A stretch of 27,331 nucleotides of DNA from Pigoraptor vietnamica (taxonomy: Eukaryota > Opisthokonta > Filasterea). The position numbers and the translations under genes were made by a program. Positions within the stretch are counted from its first letter, which is position 1. Each line of letters starts with the position of its first letter. The stretch spans positions 1 to 27,331 of the forward strand of contig CALSCQ010000070.1 of the NCBI GenBank assembly GCA_943704525.1, in the 5' to 3' direction. The notes beneath the pieces are model-generated. The model made no database searches. It was not told the origin of the DNA and saw only the letters and a list, made by a program, of their open reading frames with translations. Below, piece by piece: positions 1-8,478 of this stretch.

Positions 1-22
1 GGGGGGGGGGGGGGGGGGGGGG
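1..22. repeat. Poly-G tract at the left window edge
   Basis: Twenty-two consecutive G residues open the window, directly against the last visible CAPS exon and its apparent splice donor. This is either a genomic homopolymer within a CAPS intron or an assembly or sequencing edge. It carries no coding information. Confidence 0.9.
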
Positions 23-30
23 ACACACAC

Positions 31-631
31 CTCGGCAAGGGACTGGATAACGCGCTCGGTGCACACAGAGCTCCCCATGCGGTGGTCCACGGCAACAAGC
101 TGCGACGGAATGCGGGATTGGGAAAGGGGGGGGTTTGGTGTTTAACTAGCGACGCACAACGCGCGGCTCAATCGCCACAAGCGCGAGAGACACGGTCGGA
201 ACCGCACCGAATCACGCTGCACTGCGACGCGCGCGTGCGCTGCGAGCTCTTCCTCGCGGCCCTCGAGATAGCGCCGCACAATGGGCTCAAACAGGCTCGT
301 CAAGCGACGCGCGAACTCGCTGCGCGTGTGGGCAATGCACGGTTGCGGCGTGCGGTCAGCATGGGGCGGCGCAGGCACAGGCGACGCGAAATACACACCT
401 TCCGTCGAGCGCATTGTTGCGCATGAAGTCGTTGAGTCGCACGTACAGGTCGATGGCCTCCCATGACGACGGCGGGAGAATGGAAACGGCGTCCTCCGCC
501 TCCGCAGCAAACAGCCCAAAGTAAATGGCGCCATTGAACTGTACCAAGTCGCCGAACCTGCGCCAACTGTAGATCAGGCCGCCTTCGCCACATATCGCCA
601 ACACCATGTACTGCATTCACTGTCGCACACG

Positions 632-720
<89 letters not shown>

Positions 721-3700
721 CAACCCTACCCAACCCAATCCCCACGTGACGCGCGCCGTACCTCTCGAAGGTCGCCGCAAAGTACCACCGGTCGTGCGCG
801 AGCTCCTCCATGACCATGGCGGCCATGCGGCTGAGTTCGCTGAGGCTCTTGATGGCCGACCCCGCGGCGCACGTGACCGCCGAAAGGCGCTCGTACGTCG
901 CCAGCGCCCCTTTCTGCACATCGTCCAAAAAGAGGTGGTTACGGTACGTTCCTCAGGTCGGGGAATTGCGCCGCGGCGGAAGGGTGCATTGATGGGCAGC
1001 GCTCAAGGAAGCCAACCCACCTGCAGGCACGCAAGCACAATGTGCTCGATCGGCTGATCTGCCCCCGATGCGCGCATGGCGTCTTCGAGCAGTCCCAGTG
1101 TGGCGGCCAGCGCGCCCTCGGGCGAGTTGAAGGGGAAGGCGTTCTTGTACCCGCCCACCTCGTCCACCAGCCAATCGCGCAGCCGTGCTGCGCACTCGTC
1201 AAACACGGCGGCCTGCGCGCAACGCAATTAGCACGCGTGGCCGTTGGAGAGCAGCGGCCCGCACCCACCTCAGCGCGCGTGACTGGCCCTTCTCCGATGC
1301 GCCGCATGCAGTCGCCAAAGTGCTTGCGCAGTAGCGCGGGGTCCACGCGGCCTTCCTGTGCGCCGGACACGAGCGCCTTCAGGTGCGCCACGCGGCGCGA
1401 GAGGTCGCGCACGCCAAAGCGTGCACAGTACTCGGCCAGCACGCCCACAACTCCAGCGGACAGCCAGCCCTGCGCGCCGCCATCGATCGAGTGCCGCACG
1501 CACATGCCGACGAGGGCGCGCATGAGCTGCTCGTGCTGTGGCCACGCCTCCGGTGAGAAGACGGCGGCTTCCGACGCGGCGTCCCCAAAAAAGTGCGCCA
1601 CCTTCGACCCGCCTGCCCGTCGCTCGCGCGGCTTCGGCTGCTTGGGTTGCCGCGTCGCGCGGGCCACCGCCTGCAGCCACCGCTGCCGCGTGGCGTCGTC
1701 GGGAGCCCCAAGCAGCACGACGGCATCCGGTGCGTTCGCCGCGGGCGCCAATCGCATCGCGCACGGCGGCGGAACGGGTGCAGCATCCTCGCCGACAGCC
1801 GCCGCAAACTGGCGTGCAAGGGCACCCTGCTCGGCATCCTCCGGGTAGTCGATCACGTGACGCGATAAGTCCAGCACGTACGGCGGCACGGGATGCTGCG
1901 AGCGGCCGTGTGAGGGCGGAAGAGCAAACGGACAACGGGGATCAACGCATGGCACAAAATGCAGGGCGAGACAAGGGAACTTTAGCGTCGGTGCACGCAA
2001 TTCAAGCGCACATCGAGCCCTTCTTACTATCTTGCTAATGCCCGATTGCCAAACAGATGAGGCACTGACCGCGTCCGACTTAAACGCGCACAGCTGCGCC
2101 GACTCGCCGTCGTCCAGAAGCACAAACGCCCGCGACTTGCACTTGCGAAAGGGACCTCCGCAGCTCCACAGAGGCCCACACATCTTCACAGCCTGCAACG
2201 CATGGACGGTGAGTGGCCGCAGTCACGCGAGGGTAAAAAGGGCCAGTGGACACACCTGAGGCACATCCATATCAATGCGGACGCGGAGTGCGGGGGCGCG
2301 GCCGCCGTCGCCTTTCTTCGGGGCGTCCTCAGCAGTGTACCACTGCGGCTGCGATGCGCGGGCGCGATCCGCGAGATTGAGGCGCACGACAATTCGCCCA
2401 AGAAGGCGGTCGTCGAGCGCGAGCATGCCGGCACGCGGCGACATGAGCCGCAGGCGCAAGACTGGCATCGGGTGGTGCACGGTTGTGCTGCGTGCGAGCG
2501 CGTGGTAAGCTGCTTGGCGCGTGGGAACTAATAGACTGTGCCGCACACCCACAACTTGCACTGCTCGTTCCACCGCGGCGCGGCGAGGGGGACGGGCGCT
2601 GTGCGGAAGTTCTGGTCGCCGAGCTCCATGGTGCAGTACACTTGGCGCTCTGCGGCAAATCCTGTAAGCACGCGGACATCGTGTGCAGGCGCGCTTCGCA
2701 CCCACCGGCGCTTCCGGGAGGAAGATCGCGCGCCTCAAGCACCGACACGCGAATGGTGAAGGACAGCGGCTCCGTCTGCGCAGCCACGCCAGTTACGCCG
2801 TGTTAGTTGCAGCCGTGCGTCTCACACAGAGGGCGCGACTGATGAGCCCACCTTGGACGGCCCTGGAGACGCCGGTGCACGGCGGTCGAGCAGAGCGGAT
2901 GTCGATGGCACGCGCGCAGGACACGCGCCACGCCGATGAGAGTGGCCGCATGCTGGACTCGCAAACATCAGGTGTGCAATTCGAGTGTGTCCGTGTGCGT
3001 GTGCGTGTGGTGTGTGTGTTCGAGTCGAGATTCGTGTGCGTGTGTGTATGTTGTTGGCATGTGCGTGCGTGCGTGCGTGCGTACATGGGGATGTGTGTCC
3101 CATCACGCGACAGATTCGCCTTTCTGCGGCAATGCTCAACGCATGCATGCCGAAAAGTGGCCGTGTCCACGAGCACCAGCCCGAGTACTTACCTTTGCAC
3201 ACATGCTCGTCGTCCTCAGCGCGCTCGACATGCTCCAGCAGCGCACGCACCGTTTCTCGCTCCTGCTCCTTCCACGCGGCGTACATCGCCTCGTCCTGTC
3301 AGGTGCGAAGGTTTGAGCTTCCGCATGAAACAGGCAGACTCGCATGCGGGCGCCCACCTCGAAGCTCTCCGGCTTGTACACCGGGTGGTTCTCGATCAAC
3401 GCGAGGCGGTGGCGCAGATCGTTTGCCGACAGCTGGTCGCTCGGGTGTGAGTGCCTCACAACAACTCCCACACCAACACGCGCGCAGACGATCAAGTCCC
3501 CGTCACAAATTGCGGCCACACACCCCATCACCGCGCGTGTTGTGTGTGCGCCGTGCACGCCCACCCACGCACCTTCCGGAGCTCGTCGGGTGATTCTGGC
3601 AGGTAGGCCGCGCGTGCGCGTGCGTCCATCTCATCGTCCACCTTCAGGGCATCCCGGAGAACGGCGCACAGCTCGTCGGGACTCGTCGGCCCGGCGTCCG

Positions 3701-4543
3701 CCGCCACAGCAGGCACAAGGCCGCTGTCGAACGCAAGTGAGGCAAACAACCGCATGCGCGACTCGAGGAACTCCTCCTCCGCCGCGGGCGACGTCTGTGC
3801 CATGCCTGTCGCGGCCACGTCCGCCTGCGCCCGCGCCGTGAGCCGGCGCTTGAGGTTTGTGCGAAAGACGACGACAATGTCGGCGGCTGTCATGCGCCCA
3901 TCCGCGTCGCGCGCAAGAACGCCCGCGCACAGCCACTTGATGGCGTCGAGGAACAGCTGGTCGTCCTTGCTGGGGGCGCGCGCGCGCTGCTCGGCCACAT
4001 GGTCCGAGAGGCGTTGCCGGGCCTGCGCTAGGACGCGCCGCTCCAGCAAGCGCCGGTCCCCGCCGCCCTTCTTCCGCCCGTGGCCCGCGTCCGCGCCCAG
4101 CACGGGATGGTGCACACACCGTAGTAGCGAGCCATACAGTCGCATAAGCTGCGGACAAGCACATGTGGGTGAGTAGCGCTCACTGGCAGTGGACGGTTGG
4201 CCAAACATACGCACCTGTTCCGGTCCCAAAGTTTCAACCTCCACCGCCGGCGTGGCAGCAGGAAGCTCCTCTTCTAATGCCCCATCATCGACAACGAGTG
4301 CACTTGCGCGCCGCGGGGCGCTCTCGTCCACGCCAGCCGGCTCCTCCGTGTCGCTGGGCACGTACACAGACACGTCGTCCGCCTCCTGCAAATTAATCGT
4401 CCCACCAACGAAAACGTGAGCCACGATACCCAGAGCCACGGTCTCTGTGTGCTGCAACGCACCTCGTCGGACGAGAAGTAGTCGTGCAGGTCCTCGACAG
4501 TGGCTGCGGGCGCCAGTGGCGCGGGTGCCTGTGCCGCGGGCAT
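31..4543 (-). CDS. CADPS: CAPS (calcium-dependent activator protein for secretion) homologue, 3' part missing
   Basis: CAPS proteins prime dense-core and synaptic vesicles for exocytosis, binding PI(4,5)P2 through a PH domain and SNAREs through a MUN-like region. Sixteen exons can be followed: 4463-4543, 4215-4385, 3573-4148, 3358-3432, 3193-3295, 2852-2952, 2706-2775, 2553-2661, 2256-2487, 2070-2192, 1269-1895, 1021-1212, 762-913, 399-566, 208-319, 31-99. They give about 987 residues with every phase consistent. The order is an N-terminal helical region, C2 (about 370-505; VYCTMELG, GMLALDDRLLGRI), PH (507-630), then the MUN-type region with VLAEYCARFGVR, FPFNSPEGALAATLGLLE, LNDFMRNN and LFEPIVRRYL. 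A PH domain between C2 and MUN separates CAPS from Munc13. As in animal CAPS, the usual C2 calcium-loop aspartates are not evident. The start has a good context (gccaccATG). Exon 13 may instead begin at 951 with exon 12 ending at 1017. Animal CAPS is about 1300 aa, so a few hundred residues lie beyond the window. Confidence 0.92.
634..718. repeat. (CT)n microsatellite inside a CAPS intron
   Basis: About 42 perfect CT units lie in the intron between CAPS exons 13 and 14. On the gene's sense strand this is (GA)n. Long ORFs across it (Arg-Glu repeats) are artefacts. Confidence 0.97.
2985..3092. repeat. Degenerate GT-rich tract in a CAPS intron
   Basis: A run of GTGTGC-type repeats in the intron between CAPS exons 5 and 6 (CA-rich on the sense strand). 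It contains four tandem gtgc units near 3062-3080. Confidence 0.85.
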
Positions 4544-4558
4544 GGTGGCGGGGAACCC

Positions 4559-4651
4559 TCAGCGCAGGCGGAGGCGGCCGGTGACGGCACCCACCGCACG
4601 CGCAAGCACCGAGAAGAGCAGCAGGAAGAGCCTCTTGGCCCCCAGCAGCAT
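4559..4651 (-). other. Possible upstream ORF in the CAPS leader
   Basis: An ATG at 4651 opens a 30-codon frame that ends 15 bases before the CAPS start at 4543. The peptide is strongly hydrophobic after a basic start (MLLGAKRLFLLLFSVLARAV) and looks like a signal peptide. It is in a different frame from CAPS, with no splice site that would join the two. I read it as a uORF or leader sequence; it could also lie upstream of the transcription start. Confidence 0.3.
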
Positions 4652-4730
4652 GGTCGGGCGCGCGGGCGGTGCGGGATGGCTCTGCATCCCCCTTGTCCGA
4701 AACGAAATGGTTATGGCGAAACAACAAATG

Positions 4731-4790
4731 GTCACGTGCATGCACGTGAGGTGCGCACGTGATATGTATCACGTGAAATGTATCACGTGA
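4731..4790. promoter_or_regulatory. Cluster of five CACGTG sites in the CAPS/guanylate kinase divergent promoter
   Basis: CACGTG hexamers lie at 4733, 4743, 4756, 4770 and 4784. The last two sit in a 14-bp direct repeat of atgtatcacgtga, making palindromic TCACGTGA octamers. The cluster is about 190 bp upstream of the CAPS start and 445 bp upstream of the kinase start. CACGTG is the classic E-box/G-box bound by bHLH or bZIP factors. A regulatory role is inferred from density and position. The rest of 4544-5234 shows no gene; it holds a degenerate GT tract at about 5093-5165. Confidence 0.6.
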
Positions 4791-5234
4791 GCGTCTTGGC
4801 AACGGGCGATCCCTCGATCGGCCGCCCACATATTGACCATGTCCACTTATGTCTCACAATTTCAACACGAGCGTCAAATTACCTTCGGATGTTGCTAGGG
4901 CGTACTCAGTCTGGCACAGGATCACTGGCGTATGCACTCTTATGGCTCACGTTGTCAGTGCCGATTCAGTTTACCGTCTCGGGCAACGGGGCGGAGGGGG
5001 GTGGTGCCCATGCGACTTGACGGGCAATTCACTCACCGTTTTTCAATGAACACCTCTAATCAAAGGTATAGCGTCTTATCGAGACGGTGTGCTCTGTGTG
5101 TGTGTGTGCGTGCGTGTGCGTGCGTCCTTCCCGACGTCTGCGTGCACGTGTGTAGGCGCGTGTTTTTCTTGTTGTGGATCGCACTGCCCCTTCGCACCTT
5201 GTGAGCCGCCAGTTGCCTTTCGGCCCCCGCCGCG

Positions 5235-6715
5235 ATGGGGTCGTGCGGCTCAAAGCCGTCGGCAGTGGCGCCGGCGGACGTCGCGCCTGCCAAAACGACC
5301 GCGGCCGCACCTGCGCAGGAGAAGAAGGCGCCTGCCCAGCCCGCGCCCGCGCCCGCCGCGGCCCCTGCGCCCTCAGCACCGGCCAAGGCACCCGCGCCCG
5401 CGCCCGCGCCAGCGCCAGCGCCCGCCCCTGTCGCCACCGCTGCCCCACCCGCGGCACCTGCGCCGGCTGCAGCACCGGCCGCAGCACCGGCCCCGGCGGC
5501 GGACACGGCGCACCCCAATGGCGACGCGCACGCCCACCACCACCGCCCCGACCTGAAGCTGGCGATTGAACCCGTGAAGAAGGGTGTCTCGGTGACGGAC
5601 GCTGCGCCAGAAGTGCACGAGGCCGAGCAGCGAACGCCGCTGTCGGACTCTGATTCGGACTCGACGGACGGCGCGAACCTCGGTCGGCTCATGCCCAAGA
5701 CGCCCAACCCCGTCGACGACACGGAGCTGACCATGGGCGAGCTCAACCCCAAAGACAGCGGCATGCTCGAGCTGCGGCGGTCGTCCCTCGGCATCAAGTA
5801 CCGCAAGCTGAACCTCGAGTGGGCCTTTCCCCCGCTCATCCTGTGCGGCATCTCGGGCGGCGGCAAGCGCACGATCGCGCGCAAGCTCATCGCCGAGTTC
5901 CCGGACCAATTTATGTTTGCAGTGTCGCACACGACGCGGCCGCCGCGCGCAGGCGAAGTCGATGGCGTCGACTACCACTTTGTGAACGAGCACGAGATGA
6001 AGATGGGCATGCTCGGCGGGGACTTTGTCGAGAAGGTCGAGTTTTACGACCACACGTACGCGCTGAGCTTTGAGGCCGTGCGAAAAGTGGCCGTGGCCGG
6101 GAAGATGTGCGTCATTCCGCTCGAGTATGAGGTGAGGGTGATCAACAGCCGCGCGCGGTGTGTCTGTAGTGTCTGTGTGTGCGTGTGTGTGTGTGCTGCG
6201 TATTTGTGCATGTGCGTTGCACTCAGTGAGACAGTCGCGTGCGTGTGGGCACATGAGTGCGTGCGTGTAGGTATGGTGTGTGCGTGCGTGTGTATGTGTG
6301 TGTGTGTGTGTGTGTGTGCACACGGAGTGAACACGGCAGAGTCACTGACACGTGTGCTCGGCAGGGCGTCGTGCAAATGCGGCAATTTGAGGACCTCAAG
6401 GCCCTTAAGCCGCGCTACGTCCTCATCAAGCCGCCGTCGATGGCGACGCTCGAGACGCGCCTCAACCAGCGCGGCGACACGCAGGAGCAGATTGCCGAGA
6501 AGATGAGCAAGGCGCCCGAGTACGACGAGCACGAGCGCACGTCGGAGCTGTGGGACCTCGTCATTATCAACGATAAGATTGAGGTGGCGTACGTCAAGCT
6601 CAAGGAATTCCTCGCGCCGGACCTAGGGTGGACGGCGGAGCAGGTGGGCAAGCTCGAGGCCGTGCCCCTCGGGATGGACGACGACGAAGACGCCCCCGAC
6701 CTCGTCAGCAAGTGA
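5235..6715 (+). CDS. GUK1: Guanylate kinase with long N-terminal extension and N-acylation signal
   Basis: Guanylate kinase phosphorylates GMP to GDP with ATP. Two exons, 5235-6131 and 6365-6715, join in phase 0 (GAG|gtgagg ... cag|GGC) to give 415 residues. The kinase domain starts near residue 198. Its P-loop is GISGGGKRT at 205-213, followed by the GMP-binding signature SHTTRPPRAGEVDGVDYHFV and, in exon 2, the lid and R-rich segment (LETRLNQRGDT) and a conserved late segment (LVIINDKIE). Most guanylate kinases are about 200 aa. Here about 197 extra residues precede the domain, rich in Ala and Pro (runs of AP), then acidic (SDSDSDST). The protein starts MGSCGSK: Gly2 fits N-myristoylation and Cys4 palmitoylation, so membrane targeting is likely but inferred. 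The P-loop has Arg after Lys where most have Ser or Gly; Thr follows, so catalysis is probably retained. The intron carries a GT-rich tract (6167-6320). The start context gccgcgATGg is strong. Confidence 0.93.
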
Positions 6716-6803
6716 GCCCGCCCGCCGCCTGCCGTGCCGCGTGCGCCCGCGTCGCGCGTGTTACGCTTTTGCCGCGCCCCCGCTGCCGCGTTTTCTCTGT
6801 CTC

Positions 6804-6821
6804 CCTCTCTCTCTCTCTCTC
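6804..6821. repeat. Short (CT)n tract in the guanylate kinase/Maf 3' spacer
   Basis: Nine CT units lie 90 bp after the kinase stop. The 221-bp spacer 6716-6936 separates two convergent genes and holds nothing else recognisable; both poly(A) sites should lie here. Confidence 0.85.
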
Positions 6822-6936
6822 GCCGTCCGCTTCTGTCCCGCGCGAATGCCCCGCTATTTGAAATGGCGCAATCGAGCGCATTGTGACTGCGGCCGGCCGC
6901 GTGTGTCCAGCACGCAATACAGCCAGCCACACTGTA

Positions 6937-8309
6937 TTATGTGTGCCCCAGCAGCTTGCACGCCTCGACGCAGAAGCGGTGCACGGGGAAACCGACGACA
7001 TTGAAGTAGCAGCCCTCGATGCCCGCGACGAGTGCGCCGCCCCTGCCTTGGATGCCGTACGTGGGACGGAGTTAAGGCGTCGCACTGAGAGACAACAACG
7101 AGTGTGACAGTGTAAACGAGGCGTCGCACTGAGAGAGAGCAACGAGTGTGACAGTGTAAACGAGGCGTCGCACTGAGAGAACAGCAACGAGTGTGACAGT
7201 GTAAACGAGGCGTCGCACTGAGAGACAGCAACGAGACAGTAAGAACATCGCGTTCAGGGAGAGGGCAGGGGTGAGACCGTCTGCGCATTGGGAGTGAGGG
7301 CGAGTGCTGTGCGAAACAGGCGTCTGAGTGTGAGGATTGCGCGTGGTGTGCCGTGCGGAAGCGCCTCGGGAGCGGATATGACCCGGCCTTGTCCATGGGC
7401 TCGCCAGTCGAAACATATTCGCTGATGACGTCCTCAGGGAGCGTTGCAAAGCGCACGCGTGTCTGCTCCGTGAACTGCGACACGGCATACTCGCCCGCTG
7501 CGGCACGTGACCCTGAGCAATTGCACAACGCCACCAAACAAAAGTGGCACAAACAACCGAGTAGAGCGCACACACCTCGCTCACTGTAGCGAAGCAGCAC
7601 AACCCCGGTGACGACCTCGTGCACTCGCCCGGACAGAGCCCGCAGCATGTCGCGAGCGTGACCGGCGTCCCGCGGTTTCTCGAGAATGACGCCATCCAAG
7701 ACCTGATGCTGCAGCCGTCAACATGCCGTTTGCCGCGAACACAAGCCAAAGACCCTAACCCCCGGGGAAAAAAAGGCAAGACCGCGACACGACGAGTGGA
7801 ACGTGACACAACAGCCGTGACACTGGCGCAGACCCACAACAACCGTGACACTGGCGCAGACCGTGACACTGGCGCAGACCCACAACAACCGTTACACTGG
7901 CGCAGACCCACAACAACCGTGACACTGGCGCAGACCCACAACAACCGTGTCGGCGGCAACGACAAGTCCGGGCCGCGGGCTCTGCTCCTCCAGCCGGCGC
8001 GCGACCTCCACTGCCTTGTGGCGTGCTGTGGCGGCGACATACGCGGCGGGGGATTCGAAGAGGGCCTTGTCCAGGTCCTCGGCAAAGGACGACCCGCACA
8101 CCGAAAACTCAACGCCCTGTAGGGATACCCGTCAGTCGTGGGACACGGGCCTTGTCCGCTGCGCAAGCCGCGCGTGTGCTCAACACAGCTGTTTGCGGGC
8201 GCAGGGGTCCATCACTTGCCAGCGTAGAAAGCAGTTCCTTGCGCCGCGGGGACGTACTCGCGAGCACGACCCGCAGCGCATTGAGGCGCGGTAACAATGG
8301 GCCGATCAT
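6937..8309 (-). CDS. maf: Maf-family nucleoside triphosphate pyrophosphatase
   Basis: Maf/HAM1-like enzymes hydrolyse dTTP, UTP or modified nucleotides to the monophosphate and act in the cytosol as house-cleaning enzymes. Five exons, 8220-8309, 7940-8116, 7576-7702, 7380-7512 and 6937-7060, give 216 residues, the normal family length. Motifs in order: LASTSPRRKELL (nucleotide-binding Ser-Arg-Arg), VVAADTVVVLDG with the catalytic Asp, LEKPRD, SGRVHEVVTGV, TEQTRVRF, the hallmark DKAGSYGIQG, and a C-terminal CYFNVVGFPV. The hallmark is only restored if intron 4 is spliced as AT-AC. Intron 1 uses a GC donor; introns 2 and 3 are GT-AG. Introns 2 and 4 contain tandem repeats. The gene shares a short divergent promoter with the next gene; a TCACGTGA lies 90 bp upstream. 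Upstream in-frame codons exist (ATG near 8384), so a longer N-terminus is possible. Confidence 0.94.
7061..7379 (-). other. U12-type AT-AC intron (Maf intron 4)
   Basis: On the minus strand the donor is TC|ATATCCGC, matching the U12 5' consensus ATATCCTT at six of eight positions. The 3' end reads GCCTTAACTCCGTCCCAC|G, with a near-perfect U12 branch element (consensus TTCCTTAAC) about 11 nt before a terminal AC. Splicing here joins phase 2 to phase 2 and yields DKAGS|YGIQGRGG, the invariant Maf motif. I found no GT-AG choice that restores the motif: the branch TTAAC itself contains an in-frame stop if retained. Confidence 0.88.
7075..7236. repeat. 44-bp tandem repeat, about 3.7 copies, in Maf intron 4
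   Basis: Units begin at 7075, 7119, 7163 and 7208 with aggcgtcgcactgagaga and spacing of 44, 44 and 45. The first unit abuts the U12 branch-point element, so the array lies just upstream of the branch site on the sense strand. Confidence 0.93.
7815..7946. repeat. 28-bp tandem repeat carrying copies of the Maf intron 2 donor
   Basis: Four full copies and one 18-bp partial copy of a 28-bp unit. Read on the minus strand, each full copy contains ACGGTTGTT|GTGGGT, meaning the last nine bases of exon 2 plus the 5' splice site. Candidate donors therefore start at 7939, 7911, 7883 and 7837. Confidence 0.93.
8117..8219 (-). other. GC-AG intron (Maf intron 1)
   Basis: The donor reads CTG|GCAAGT, the standard form of a GC donor, and the acceptor is cctacag|GGC. 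Phase 0 joining gives RKELLSTL|GVEFSV, the expected Maf continuation. Using the nearby GTGATG instead shifts frame and hits a stop at once. Confidence 0.85.
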
Positions 8310-8398
8310 GTTGTGCGTTTGTGCGAATGACACAACACGGCACAGCAGCAAACGAGTCGCACTTTGCAACGCGCGCCTGTTACACATCGTCCACTTCC

Positions 8399-8406
8399 TC
8401 ACGTGA
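8399..8406. promoter_or_regulatory. TCACGTGA palindrome in the Maf/gene 4 divergent promoter
   Basis: A perfect TCACGTGA octamer lies 90 bp upstream of the Maf start and 72 bp upstream of the gene 4 start at 8479. It is the same octamer that is repeated upstream of CAPS. Regulatory function is inferred. Confidence 0.45.
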
Positions 8407-8478
8407 TCGATGTTACGTCGTCGCCTTGGCGCCCGTTCTTTTGGAGGCACACGGGACCCTGCGACCGCACTGTTTCCC

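Noticed and set aside
1-22. Telomere at the left edge
   Set aside because: A pure G run lacks any telomeric unit structure and sits within a gene.
939-2198. Single 419-residue minus ORF as an intact gene
   Set aside because: It spans CAPS introns between the PH and MUN exons; the splice model gives better continuity and matches CAPS.
5373-6323. A 316-residue minus-strand ORF across guanylate kinase
   Set aside because: It is antisense to a conserved kinase exon and ends in His-Thr repeats from the GT tract.
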